The position numbers and the translations under genes are program-made. From Paenibacillus aceris (GTDB lineage Bacteria; Bacillota; Bacilli; Paenibacillales; NBRC-103111), in contig NZ_JAGGKV010000001.1 of assembly GCF_017874035.1 (NCBI RefSeq), forward strand, positions 558,001 to 622,000: a DNA stretch of 64,000 bases. The letters run 5' to 3'. Shown piece by piece: positions 35,801-44,460 of this stretch. How positions within the stretch are numbered: position 1 is the stretch's first letter; the number at the start of each line of letters is the position of its first letter. Below the pieces are notes generated by a model. It did no database searches. It was not told where the DNA came from and saw only the letters and a program-made list of their open reading frames with translations.

Positions 35801-38089
35801 TTATGGCGACTTTTTGGCTGTAGTTCGTTGTGTATCCGTCTTCCCATTCGGGGTTGACGTCGCAGCATCTGACGCTGACTGTGTTTGACCGCCAGCTGCA
35901 ACGGCTTTATCGCTTAACGGCTTAAGCTGCAATGTCACGCTGCGTCCTTCACCTTCTCCGGTTGTCGCCTGATCGGAGACATAGCCTTCGCCAGTGGTTT
36001 GGCAATCCACTTTAAAAAAGGAACACGCTTCTACGGCATCCCGCAACGATCGACCTACTAAATTCGGAAGCGGCATATCGCTCACGTTTTGCATCGCAAC
36101 ATATATTCGTTGTGAGGACAAAATTTCAGTACCCGCTTTCGGGAATTGATCCACGACCTTCTCCCCTTTACCGAATACTTCCAAAGACAAACCGCTTTCT
36201 TTGGCCGCCGCTCTCGCGCTCTCTGCGGTGGTATCCACGAAATTAGGAACTTTTAACTTATTCGCTTCTTTGGTTACCATCTGCGTTTGCTTGCTTGATT
36301 TAACGCCCATATACTGCAGGGATTCACCGACAATATCTTTAAAAGCCGGCGCTAGCACCTGTCCGCCCAAATGATAGTTGCCGCCAAGATCCGGCTGATC
36401 GGCGATCAATGTAACGAGAATTTTAGGGTCTTCTACAGGTGCGTACCCGATGAATGAAATAACCCATGAATCGGTCGAATACGTTTTTTCTCCAGGAAGT
36501 ACCAAGTTCGCTGTCCCCGTCTTACCGGCTACTCGGTAGTCCTCCATATAAGCCAGCTTACCTGTTCCAATGTCTTGGTCTGAAACAACTTGCTCCAAGT
36601 AGCCGCTAACTGTTTCTGCCGTCTTCTCACTAACGACTTGTCTGATCACTTGCGGTGCAAACGATTGAATCGTCTTCCCTGTTTTGGGATCGACGATATC
36701 CTTCACGATATGCGGCCACATTAATTTGCCGCCATTCGCCATTGCTGCGTAGGCTGCCGTTTGCTGAATGGCTGTAACTACGACTTTCCCTTGGCCATAC
36801 GTTGCAGTAGCAAACTCAGACGGGTATTTCATATCTATGAGTCCCGATACTTCATTCGGCATATCGATATTCGTTTTTTCATTGAATCCAAATTTTTCAA
36901 TATAACTCTTGAGCTTAGGTTGTGTGAGCTTCTCTAATCCTAGTTTCACGAAAGCTACGTTACTAGACCGCTTAAGTCCATCCAGGTAAGAAATTTTGCC
37001 CCAACCCACGCGATTGTGGTCATGAAGTTCTCTATCCTGTACGCGAATCATACCTGATTGGTACATCTCATTCGGATTGAATAAACCTTCTTCTACCGTT
37101 CCCGCTAATGTGACAATCTTAAACGTCGAACCTGGCTCATAGCGGGAGGCCACAGCATTATTTTTAAAATCACTTTGATCTTTGATGTTCCAGTACGTAT
37201 TTGGATTAAAAGTCGGCGTATTCGCCATGCCTAATATTTCCATCGTTTTTGGGTCGACCGCTATCGCCGTTAAGCTTTTCGGGTGCCACTTATCATTCAC
37301 TTTCGCCAGCGCGCTCTCCAGGTAAAATTGAATGTTCTTATCGATGGTCAGACGGACATTGCTCCCATCCTCCGCCGGTTTAAAATTGACTTTCGCGTCC
37401 GGAAGCTCCACTCCCTTGCCGTCCTTCTCATAGCTCAACATGCCAGGAACGCCTTTTAGCGTGTCATCCAGCTTCAACTCTAAGCCAAGCGCTGCTTTGC
37501 CTTCTTTGTTCGTATATCCGAGAATATGCGAAGCCAGCGTTTCTCCCGGATAATATCGTTTCTTTTCATCAACAATGCCTACTCCGATGTTCGTTTTGGA
37601 CGATTTATTCAGCCTCGTTTGCATCGTCGCAATGAAATCGCGAACTTGATCCGCTTTTTCCTTGTCAATTTTCCAGCCCTCGTTGCGAATCTCAACATTG
37701 ACGGCAAAATCACTACCATCCGGCTTCTTTCTAGTGGCGAGCTCACGAATCTTAGTTTCTAGCGCCGGTTTGGTCGCATCGGACTCTTTCAAAATATCGG
37801 CCAAACCTCGGGCGACATCATCAGCAACACGCAGTCCATCAATCATTTTGGGATTCAGCGTGACCGTGTAAGCAGTCCCTTCAACGGCTAGAACCTTATC
37901 ATTACGGTCCATAATGGTCCCACGAACAGGTGCGATGACTCTGTCAGTCTCCCATTTTTTCTCGGCTTGCTCTAGCAACCACGATGCATCCACCACTTGA
38001 ATCCAATAGACTTTAACCAAGAGGACAACAAAAAGAAGGGTAAAGAACCCTCCAATGAGTAAAGATCTCAGCTTAATTTTTTTTGTCAT
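35801..38089 (-). CDS. pbpB: Class B penicillin-binding protein 2B (FtsI type)
   Basis: Septal transpeptidase of the divisome. It has 762 residues: an N-terminal membrane helix (LLIGGFFTLLFVVLLVKVYWIQVV), a dimerisation domain with the RGTIMDRND motif, a transpeptidase domain with SxxK in RYEPGSTFKIVTLA (near residue 315), SSN in KRSSNVAFVKLG and KTG in RVAGKTGTANLV, then two PASTA domains and a Ser/Thr/Lys-rich tail. Two PASTA domains and the place next to ftsL are as in Bacillus pbpB; the PBP with one PASTA domain downstream is spoVD. FtsL and FtsQ recruit it and FtsW is its partner. Confidence 0.95.
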   Translation of the reverse strand: MTKKIKLRSLLIGGFFTLLFVVLLVKVYWIQVVDASWLLEQAEKKWETDRVIAPVRGTIMDRNDKVLAVEGTAYTVTLNPKMIDGLRVADDVARGLADILKESDATKPALETKIRELATRKKPDGSDFAVNVEIRNEGWKIDKEKADQVRDFIATMQTRLNKSSKTNIGVGIVDEKKRYYPGETLASHILGYTNKEGKAALGLELKLDDTLKGVPGMLSYEKDGKGVELPDAKVNFKPAEDGSNVRLTIDKNIQFYLESALAKVNDKWHPKSLTAIAVDPKTMEILGMANTPTFNPNTYWNIKDQSDFKNNAVASRYEPGSTFKIVTLAGTVEEGLFNPNEMYQSGMIRVQDRELHDHNRVGWGKISYLDGLKRSSNVAFVKLGLEKLTQPKLKSYIEKFGFNEKTNIDMPNEVSGLIDMKYPSEFATATYGQGKVVVTAIQQTAAYAAMANGGKLMWPHIVKDIVDPKTGKTIQSFAPQVIRQVVSEKTAETVSGYLEQVVSDQDIGTGKLAYMEDYRVAGKTGTANLVLPGEKTYSTDSWVISFIGYAPVEDPKILVTLIADQPDLGGNYHLGGQVLAPAFKDIVGESLQYMGVKSSKQTQMVTKEANKLKVPNFVDTTAESARAAAKESGLSLEVFGKGEKVVDQFPKAGTEILSSQRIYVAMQNVSDMPLPNLVGRSLRDAVEACSFFKVDCQTTGEGYVSDQATTGEGEGRSVTLQLKPLSDKAVAAGGQTQSASDAATSTPNGKTDTQRTTAKKSP

Positions 38090-38104
38090 ATCGATACCTG
38101 CCCG

Positions 38105-38545
38105 TTACGGTTTAGAAGCAACTTTAGTATTTTTACTGCTGTTCGTGCCTGTCTTGGCTTTTCCCGGAGCTACTAGACTTACCTGCTTCTCGTCTTGTAA
38201 ATTAAACCCTAGGCGCACAGCTTCCTCTTTTAAACGATCTGGGCTTTGCAGTTTTTCTACTTCCTGCTTTAAAGCGCTGTTCTGAGCTTGAATCTCGCGA
38301 ATTTCCCCCTGCATTTTCAAAATACTTGCATTCATTTGGTAGATTGACGCATATCGCCAAATAATCACACCTGCAACTATGACACAGAGGAGAACTGTAA
38401 ACAGATACAGCATTTTCTCTTGGGCCGGCAGCGATTTGTTGCGATAAACAACCTTGGTTGTCTCTTTAATCTTCACCTTAGCTTTAGCCGCTGGAACAGA
38501 ACGTTTCTGATCAAGAGCCAAATTCCCCTGGATATAAGATGGCAT
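38105..38545 (-). CDS. ftsL: Cell division protein FtsL
   Basis: Short bitopic divisome protein, 146 residues: a basic cytoplasmic tail, one membrane helix (LYLFTVLLCVIVAGVIIWRYA), then an extracytoplasmic leucine-zipper coiled coil (MNASILKMQGEIREIQAQNSALKQEVEKLQ) and a short Lys/Ser/Thr tail. In Bacillus it pairs with DivIC and is a rate-limiting, unstable division protein. The ATG at 38545 is 8 nt after GGAGGA; the frame's upstream start at 38569 would overlap rsmH. Sequence divergence is normal for FtsL; I rely on topology and place between rsmH and pbpB. Confidence 0.9.
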   Translation of the reverse strand: MPSYIQGNLALDQKRSVPAAKAKVKIKETTKVVYRNKSLPAQEKMLYLFTVLLCVIVAGVIIWRYASIYQMNASILKMQGEIREIQAQNSALKQEVEKLQSPDRLKEEAVRLGFNLQDEKQVSLVAPGKAKTGTNSSKNTKVASKP

Positions 38546-38565
38546 ATCAATTTCCTCCTTTTGTG

Positions 38566-39516
38566 TCAAAGCTTTTCTGCAATACGCAGTTTGGCGGATC
38601 TTGCTCTCTGGTTCACCTCTAACTCGTGCTCACTTGGCATAATCGGTTTACGTGTTACTAACTTAAGATCACCGGATTTGTTGCAGACACACATTGGAAA
38701 AGCTGGCGGACATGTGCATTTTTCCACATTTTTGACGAAAAACTGCTTGCAGATGCGATCTTCCAAGGAATGGAAGGTGATAACCGCAACTCTGCCCTCC
38801 GGAGCCAGGCATCTCACTGATTGCTCCAGCGCCTCTTCAAAAGCGCCCAATTCATCATTAACGGCAATTCTTAATGCTTGAAAGCTTCTCTTAGCGGGGT
38901 GACCGCCTGTTCTTCTTGCTGCTGCAGGAATCCCTTCCTTAATCAACTCCACAAGTTCTCCCGTGGTTTCAATCGGACCTTTGGTACGAGCTTCAGCAAT
39001 AACACCAGCAATTCGGCGCGAAAACTTCTCTTCCCCATATTCAAACAAAATTTTGGCGATTCGTTCAGGAGGCCACTCATTCACGATCGTTTTGGCGGTT
39101 AATTCCGTCGTACGATCCATTCTCATATCGAGCTCCGCATCTTGATGATACGAGAAGCCTCTTTCGCCGTCATCCAACTGTGGGGATGATACGCCAAGAT
39201 CGAAGAGAATTCCGTCTACCTGCGGCTTCCCATCGCGTAGTGCTCTCGGCTCATTCATGAGTACATGCTCCAAATCTCTGAAATTGCTTTTCACGATTTT
39301 CACGCGATCCAGGTAAGGAGCCAATACGGTTTGAGCATTTGCTAGAGCGACATCGTCCTGGTCAAGTGCAATCAGTAGCCCATTAGCACCTAATTTAGAT
39401 GCGATCAGGGAACTATGCCCCGCACCTCCCATCGTACAATCCACGTATACGCCATCCGGTTTTATATGTAAACCTTCAACTGATTCTTCCTTAAGTACCG
39501 TCACATGATGAAACAT
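38566..39516 (-). CDS. rsmH: 16S rRNA (cytosine-1402 N4)-methyltransferase
   Basis: SAM-dependent methyltransferase acting on the ribosomal P site. The 316 residues begin [37 protein letters not shown], with the SAM loop CTMGGAGHS near residue 30, then [21 protein letters not shown] and [15 protein letters not shown], and a C-terminal [11 protein letters not shown], all RsmH hallmarks. The ATG is exactly 8 nt after an AGGAGG belonging to the two-unit hairpin repeat at 39525-39606. That array lies between mraZ and rsmH. Confidence 0.97.
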   Translation of the reverse strand: MFHHVTVLKEESVEGLHIKPDGVYVDCTMGGAGHSSLIASKLGANGLLIALDQDDVALANAQTVLAPYLDRVKIVKSNFRDLEHVLMNEPRALRDGKPQVDGILFDLGVSSPQLDDGERGFSYHQDAELDMRMDRTTELTAKTIVNEWPPERIAKILFEYGEEKFSRRIAGVIAEARTKGPIETTGELVELIKEGIPAAARRTGGHPAKRSFQALRIAVNDELGAFEEALEQSVRCLAPEGRVAVITFHSLEDRICKQFFVKNVEKCTCPPAFPMCVCNKSGDLKLVTRKPIMPSEHELEVNQRARSAKLRIAEKL

Positions 39517-39524
39517 CTTGGTGT

Positions 39525-39606
39525 CCTCCTAAGAGCTTTGCTTTAGCAAAGCTTTCTTCGTAAGCATAGTCTTAGTTTTGCCTTGGCAAAACTGTCTTCG
39601 TAAGCA
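39525..39606 (-). repeat. Two-unit hairpin-plus-Shine-Dalgarno repeat between mraZ and rsmH
   Basis: Two units 40 nt apart. The rsmH-proximal inverted repeat is AGCTTTGC TTTA GCAAAGCT (39534-39553), the distal AGTTTTGC CTTG GCAAAACT (39574-39593); each is followed on the plus strand by CTTCGTAAGCA. CCTCCT at 39525-39530, separated by AAG, is the complement of the rsmH Shine-Dalgarno. The C-for-T change in one arm is matched by G-for-A in the other arm, so pairing is preserved. Same family as the copies before lspA and sigE. Confidence 0.9.
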
Positions 39607-39608
39607 AT

Positions 39609-40046
39609 CTATAAATCAAAATTAAAGTCGACGAGTTTCTCAGCTATTTCATTGAATGACTGTTCCGATTCATTGGCATAGCTTTCCCAAATTTGCTTGC
39701 TCCAAATCTCTACCCGGTTAGAAACACCGATAACCACACAATCTTTTTCAAGCTTGGCATGATCGACGAGATTGCCTGGAATGTTCGCTCGACCTTGCTT
39801 ATCGAGGTCGCACTCCGTTGCCCCGGAGAAGAAAAAGCGAGTGAATGCGCGCGCATCTGATTTCATCAATGGCAGTGCTTTAAGCTTTTGTTCGAGTATC
39901 GCCCATTCGGAACGCGGATATACGAACAAGCACTGATCCAGACCGCGAGTGATAACGAAGGATTCGCCTAGGGCTTCACGAAATTTGGCCGGGATGATCA
40001 TACGGCCCTTTTCGTCTATGCTATGTTGATATTCCCCCATGAACAT
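39609..40046 (-). CDS. mraZ: Transcriptional regulator MraZ
   Basis: AbrB-like DNA-binding regulator that controls its own dcw operon in several bacteria. The 146 residues start [24 protein letters not shown] as in Bacillus MraZ and contain the two DxxxR motifs, DEKGR near residue 11 and DLDKQGR near 84 in [23 protein letters not shown] at 40046 has AAGGGGG 9-10 nt upstream; the frame extends to 40091 without need. Directly upstream are four 10-bp repeats that look like its operator. It opens the dcw cluster. Confidence 0.97.
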   Translation of the reverse strand: MFMGEYQHSIDEKGRMIIPAKFREALGESFVITRGLDQCLFVYPRSEWAILEQKLKALPLMKSDARAFTRFFFSGATECDLDKQGRANIPGNLVDHAKLEKDCVVIGVSNRVEIWSKQIWESYANESEQSFNEIAEKLVDFNFDL

Positions 40047-40057
40047 AGCATGGTGCC

Positions 40058-40096
40058 CCCTTTCCCTCCACTTCCTACCACTTTTCACCACTTTTT
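40058..40096 (-). promoter_or_regulatory. Likely MraZ operator: four 10-bp direct repeats
   Basis: On the plus strand CCACTTTT (40088), CCACTTTT (40078), CCACTTCC (40068) and CCCTTTCC (40058) follow each other at exactly 10-bp steps; on the coding strand the units read AAAAGTGG-like. MraZ is known to bind short G-rich direct repeats (TGGG type in Escherichia coli, AAAGTG in Mycoplasma). The last unit overlaps the mraZ Shine-Dalgarno. Confidence 0.7.
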
Positions 40097-40121
40097 AATG
40101 TTAATTCGCCAAAAACGAAAT

Positions 40122-40146
40122 AAATCCTGCTTCTTGAGCAGGATTT
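40122..40146 (-). terminator. Terminator of the DUF4349 lipoprotein gene
   Basis: AAATCCTGC pairs with GCAGGATTT around a 7-nt loop; the minus strand continues ATTTCGTTTTT. It separates the lipoprotein gene from mraZ. Confidence 0.75.
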
Positions 40147-40170
40147 GTGAAAAATTTTTCAATTATAGGT

Positions 40171-41262
40171 CTATTCTGCGTCTATTGTTCCTTGTTTCTC
40201 TTCATCAAGTGAGTTCAAAGAAGCATTTTGTTCTTTGATTTGATTTCTCATAGTCAGTAGTTGTTTGTTTCTCTTGCGCCTGTATACCCAAATAGGAACG
40301 CCGATTAACATAGCAATGACGATAACCGGGAAAGCTGCAGCCAGGAAAACAAGAACGCCTTGCAGGACAGCTACTAGTACATTTAGGCTAGAGTTCCACG
40401 CTTTCTGAAGCCGCTCACCTAGTGACAATTTACTCGGATCCGATAGAAGCGGCTTTTTATCCGTTTGTTGGTACATGCGAACTTCAACCGTGGAGTAAGC
40501 CACATTTTGATCCAAATACCTCATTCGGCCTTTGATCTGTTCGATCGCCTCCTGTACTTTGGATAACTCATTGGAGAAAGCAAGCAAATCGTCCGTCTTA
40601 GAGGCCTTCTCCATAAAGCCGAGCAATCTGGTTTCAACTAACTGCTTCGCTTTCAAACGCGAGCTGAGGTCCACATACTCCTCCGTCACATCCTGACCTT
40701 GAACGTTCCTTTGCAGCGATGGACTGATTTTCTCTAATCCGTCTAACAACGAAACAAAACCGTTCGCAGCCACTTTGATCGTATAGGTGCCGCCACGTTC
40801 CCCGGTATTGGCACTTTCCGAAAACTGCAGGATGTAAGCTCCGCTCAAGGCCACAAGATCGCGGAGCGCCGTTTGCGCCTTGCTGTAATCATCAACAGGC
40901 ATGACTAAGTTAGCGCGATAAATGAGCTTCCGGTTAAAACCGGCCGCCTCATCGCTTCCTGTAGCCGGCATCACGGTCATCGTGGCATCCTTGCCATCTG
41001 CCGGCGTTTGAACAGTTGCGGAGCTAGCCTCTTTCCCTTTGGCATCACTAGATGCCTGTGCCTGAATCGCAGGAGCTGCCGCAGTCTGTCCATCAGCGCG
41101 AGTCGCATCCATCTTTGCGGTGTCGCTGGTTGTGCTCATTTTCAACTCGGAAGACGCACCCATTTCGCCTTTGGATGAGCTGCAGCCTGCCATGATGCAG
41201 CCCGCCACCATACATACAGCAAGCAGCAACGATACCTTTAGCACCCACTTTTTGACCCCCAT
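40171..41262 (-). CDS. DUF4349 lipoprotein
   Basis: A 363-residue membrane-anchored protein. The signal peptide ends in a lipobox (MVAGC or MAGC; two cysteines at about residues 22 and 26), followed by a Ser/Ala/Lys-rich linker. The DUF4349 domain (about 105-325) starts RKLIYRANLVMPVDDYSKAQTALRDLV, includes VTEEYVDLSSRLKAKQLVETRLL and a coiled coil (KTDDLLAFSNELSKVQEAIEQI), and ends in a membrane helix (VLVFLAAAFPVIVIAMLIGVPIWVY). Function is unknown. It has both a lipid anchor and a C-terminal helix. Located between ahcY and mraZ; not conserved in the Bacillus order. Confidence 0.85.
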   Translation of the reverse strand: MGVKKWVLKVSLLLAVCMVAGCIMAGCSSSKGEMGASSELKMSTTSDTAKMDATRADGQTAAAPAIQAQASSDAKGKEASSATVQTPADGKDATMTVMPATGSDEAAGFNRKLIYRANLVMPVDDYSKAQTALRDLVALSGAYILQFSESANTGERGGTYTIKVAANGFVSLLDGLEKISPSLQRNVQGQDVTEEYVDLSSRLKAKQLVETRLLGFMEKASKTDDLLAFSNELSKVQEAIEQIKGRMRYLDQNVAYSTVEVRMYQQTDKKPLLSDPSKLSLGERLQKAWNSSLNVLVAVLQGVLVFLAAAFPVIVIAMLIGVPIWVYRRKRNKQLLTMRNQIKEQNASLNSLDEEKQGTIDAE

Positions 41263-41355
41263 CTCGCCATCCCCTTCGCTACCAAATATAGGTTATACAT
41301 CCTATAAACGGAGGTCGCGAATGGAAAGTTGCAGGAAATGGGCCAAAACAAAAAA

Positions 41356-41391
41356 AGCCTACCGAACCACCAAAAGTGGTCCGATAGGCTT
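41356..41391 (-). terminator. Terminator of the bshC-ahcY operon
   Basis: AAGCCTACCG(A)ACCAC and GTGGTCCGATAGGCTT form a long stem with loop CAAAA-like sequence; the minus strand continues into a run of T. Confidence 0.85.
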
Positions 41392-41398
41392 CTGATTC

Positions 41399-42661
41399 TT
41401 AATGCTCTGCCCAGCTGTCGAGGTATAGCTTTTGCTCTTCCGTTAATGCATCAATGCTAGTACCAAGTGATTCTAATTTGAATCTGGCTACTTGCTCATC
41501 CAATACGTAAGGCACATTAACAACGGTTTTACCTAATTTTTTGTATTCATCGTTCACATATTTCAGAGACATAGCTTGAAGTGCAAACGTCATATCCATA
41601 ATTTCAGCCGGATGACCATCCCCAGCTGCCAGGTTGACAAGTCGGCCTTCAGCCAGCACATAAATTTTGCGACCATCCGTCAGTTGGTATTCTTCAATGT
41701 TGCGACGAACCGTGCGTTTGGATACGGATTGCGCTTCAAGCTCAGGCTTGTTGACTTCGACATCGAAATGTCCTGCATTCGAAAGAATTGCGCCATCTTT
41801 CATTACTTTGTAGTGCTCGCCGCGAATAACATCTCGGTTCCCCGTTACTGTCACGAAGAAGTCGCCTAATTTCGCCGCTTCAACCATCGGCATCACGGCA
41901 AAGCCATCCATGTACGCCTCAACGCCTTTGATCGCGTCAATTTCCGTAACAATAACATTTGCACCCAAGCCTTTGGCACGCATCGCTACACCTTTACCGC
42001 ACCAGCCGTAGCCGACCACGACGACCGTTTTACCGGCAACAACCAAGTTCGTTGTACGGTTAATACCGTCCCAAACGGATTGGCCTGTACCGTAACGATT
42101 GTCAAACAAGTATTTGCAGAATGCATCATTCACAGCAACCATCGGGAATTCCAGTTTCCCTTCTTTTTCCATCGCTTTCAAACGAAGGATACCGGTTGTC
42201 GTTTCTTCTGCGCCGCCGCGAACTTGAACAGCCAGATCCTTACGCTCGGAGTGAAGAATGGATACCAAATCGCCGCCATCATCAATGATGAGATCAGGCT
42301 TAGTTTCAAGCGCTTTAATCAACAGTTCTTTGTATTCTTCCGGACTTGGATTGTATTTCGCAAAAACCGTAATGCCGTCTTCTACAAGCGCAGCACATAC
42401 ATCATCCTGGGTAGACAACGGATTACTGCCTGTAATTGTAACTTCCGCTCCACCAGCTTTCACTACTTTGGCCAGATAGGCTGTTTTTGCTTCAAGGTGC
42501 AACGAGATTGTTACTTTCAGTCCTTTAAAAGGCTGTTCCTTCTCAAATTGCTCGCGAATACGGTTCAAAACAGGCATATGCGCCTGGACCCAATCAATTT
42601 TCAAATGACCTTCAGGTGCCAATGCGATATCGGCAACAATACTTTTTTCTACAGTTGTCAT
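41399..42661 (-). CDS. ahcY: S-adenosylhomocysteine hydrolase
   Basis: Reversibly splits S-adenosylhomocysteine into adenosine and homocysteine, relieving product inhibition of methyltransferases; NAD-dependent, cytoplasmic. The 420 residues contain [36 protein letters not shown], the Rossmann loop [21 protein letters not shown] and [11 protein letters not shown]. The shorter type lacks the insert of about 40 residues seen in many eukaryotic and proteobacterial enzymes. Start ATG at 42661 is 8 nt after AGGAGG. The gap to the bshC stop is 12 nt, so they share an operon. Most Bacillus use MtnN/LuxS for this step. Confidence 0.95.
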   Translation of the reverse strand: MTTVEKSIVADIALAPEGHLKIDWVQAHMPVLNRIREQFEKEQPFKGLKVTISLHLEAKTAYLAKVVKAGGAEVTITGSNPLSTQDDVCAALVEDGITVFAKYNPSPEEYKELLIKALETKPDLIIDDGGDLVSILHSERKDLAVQVRGGAEETTTGILRLKAMEKEGKLEFPMVAVNDAFCKYLFDNRYGTGQSVWDGINRTTNLVVAGKTVVVVGYGWCGKGVAMRAKGLGANVIVTEIDAIKGVEAYMDGFAVMPMVEAAKLGDFFVTVTGNRDVIRGEHYKVMKDGAILSNAGHFDVEVNKPELEAQSVSKRTVRRNIEEYQLTDGRKIYVLAEGRLVNLAAGDGHPAEIMDMTFALQAMSLKYVNDEYKKLGKTVVNVPYVLDEQVARFKLESLGTSIDALTEEQKLYLDSWAEH

Positions 42662-42673
42662 GTCCAATTCCTC

Positions 42674-44308
42674 CTACAAATAATAAACACGGTGCAAACC
42701 ATCAACAGGAATCGAATTCTCTAAAAGATCTTTCATCCAATCATTCCCATAACGATTCATATAAGCACACCCATTATACACTCTTTCCTGCGGCTTTGCT
42801 AACGGTAATATCGTTAGACGAATGCGTTCCAACTGCCTTAATGTCGCATCAAACTGTGTCTTATACGCATCTGATGCTTTATGCTGCAGAAATTCGATCT
42901 GCTCTAAAATTTTCACCAAGTTCGTATCGCCGAGCTTTCTTACCCCTGGATTGATCGCGGCCAACGATTCCACAAGCGGCGTATAGCTGTCACGGAACTC
43001 GGATTTCACTTGATCAAAGCGTTCATTTAACCGTAGTGTATCCTGGGAATCCAGCCAATCCTGCTTCTTTTGTTCAAACCGATAGAGGACATCTTCAAAT
43101 GTAAAATCATACTTGTTCATTTGCTTCTTAACGGTGCCCTCGATTAAAGTAAACTCCAGGCGTGGCGCCACTATCGGCATTTTCATACCAAACTGGGCGA
43201 AAGCGTGCTTAGTGAGAGCCCAATAAGCAATTTCGCCGGCTCCTAAAACGGTAGCCAACACGGGGAACAAGAACTCCTGCATGAGCGGGCGCGACATGAC
43301 GTTGTTGCTTAGCTGCGCCGGGCTCGTTACCGCCAAATCATGCAGCTGCTCTTTGGTGAATTGATATTCCTTTTTCTTATCGGTAAAATACTCGCCTTCG
43401 CGGTGCAGGAGCAATCTGTGTCCGCCCGCATATACGAACAGATTAGCCCCATCTTTCGTCACTTCCGCTTGAGGGCTATATCCTGCTTGCATTACCTCGT
43501 CCTGATTCTTTAACAAAGAAGCTGCAAAAGCTTCATTTTGTAAAACCAGCTGTTCGAACATTCCCGATTCTATGGCGCGAAGCGAAGGTTCATCAGAATC
43601 AATCAAAACAAGACCGTATTCACCGAACAAGACCGCCATCCAGCGAGCAAAAGCATCGGAAAGCGTTGCATCGCCTTCTGTTGCCTTTTCTAATTTCGCC
43701 ATCAAAGAAGCTTTGAACTCGGTATCCATCAAAGACTGATCCAACTCAGACAAGGCTTCTTTCCAAGCTACAGCACCAAGAGGCAGCTTACTGACGGACG
43801 TACGCTGTCCTGTCGGATGGTCAACCTTTATTTTGTCTATCTGCTGCGTATTCGACAGTGTATACATATGATTGACTTCGTCGAAATCGTGATCCTCGCC
43901 AGCAATCCAGAAGACGGGAACGACAGGCCGATTTAATTTGCCGCTCCATTCTCTTGCTAACTGAATAATGGATATTGCTTTGTATAGAACCAGTAGCGAA
44001 CCCCCGAACAATCCCGCCTGCTGCCCGCCAACAATAGCAAGCGCCTCCTTGCTGGCAAGGGCGGCAATCTGATCAAATGCGGCTGGGGCATTACCAATCT
44101 TCTTATTATATGCTTGCAGTACTTCCACCAAGCGTCCGCGATCAACCGAGCGTGCGGATTGCCCTTCATCCAGCCACTTTACGCGGGACTGCCAATCTTC
44201 CTGATTTCCAAAATGATATGGAAATAAATCAGCAGCTTGTGCTGTTTGATGAATATAATCTTCAGCTAATCCCTGATTTTTTTTCCAATGAAAAGTTTCC
44301 ATTTGCAT
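42674..44308 (-). CDS. bshC: Bacillithiol synthase, cysteine-adding enzyme
   Basis: Last step of bacillithiol synthesis: adds cysteine to glucosaminyl-malate. The 544-residue protein matches the BshC family in length and motifs: VGGQQAGLFGGSLLVLYKAISIIQLA near residue 90 (glycine-rich nucleotide-binding loop), VPVFWIAGEDHDFDEVNH near 130 and GAGEIAYWALTKHAFAQFGMKMPIVAPR near 345, and a coiled coil near the C-terminus. The ATG has GAGGGG 13 nt upstream. A strong sigma-A promoter lies ahead of it. It is followed by ahcY; in Bacillus bshC (yllA) also sits next to mraZ. Confidence 0.95.
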   Translation of the reverse strand: MQMETFHWKKNQGLAEDYIHQTAQAADLFPYHFGNQEDWQSRVKWLDEGQSARSVDRGRLVEVLQAYNKKIGNAPAAFDQIAALASKEALAIVGGQQAGLFGGSLLVLYKAISIIQLAREWSGKLNRPVVPVFWIAGEDHDFDEVNHMYTLSNTQQIDKIKVDHPTGQRTSVSKLPLGAVAWKEALSELDQSLMDTEFKASLMAKLEKATEGDATLSDAFARWMAVLFGEYGLVLIDSDEPSLRAIESGMFEQLVLQNEAFAASLLKNQDEVMQAGYSPQAEVTKDGANLFVYAGGHRLLLHREGEYFTDKKKEYQFTKEQLHDLAVTSPAQLSNNVMSRPLMQEFLFPVLATVLGAGEIAYWALTKHAFAQFGMKMPIVAPRLEFTLIEGTVKKQMNKYDFTFEDVLYRFEQKKQDWLDSQDTLRLNERFDQVKSEFRDSYTPLVESLAAINPGVRKLGDTNLVKILEQIEFLQHKASDAYKTQFDATLRQLERIRLTILPLAKPQERVYNGCAYMNRYGNDWMKDLLENSIPVDGLHRVYYL

Positions 44309-44356
44309 ATGCGACTACTGTCCCCTCTTCATACCAAATAAAACAACTATTCTTTG

Positions 44357-44385
44357 ATTGTACACGGTAGGCAAGCAATCGTCAA
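44357..44385 (-). promoter_or_regulatory. Sigma-A promoter of bshC-ahcY
   Basis: On the minus strand TTGACG (44380-44385) and TACAAT (44357-44362) are 17 nt apart, with about 50 nt of leader to the bshC ATG. Confidence 0.8.
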
Positions 44386-44431
44386 AACTGTATTTCAAAT
44401 AATTACAATTGAAATAAAAGAACGCCAAAAA

Positions 44432-44451
44432 GCCGCCCCAATCGGGACGGC
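44432..44451 (-). terminator. Terminator of the opp operon
   Basis: GCCGCCCC and GGGACGGC pair around AATC, with T residues following on the minus strand. Confidence 0.8.
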
Positions 44452-44460
44452 CGAACAAAC

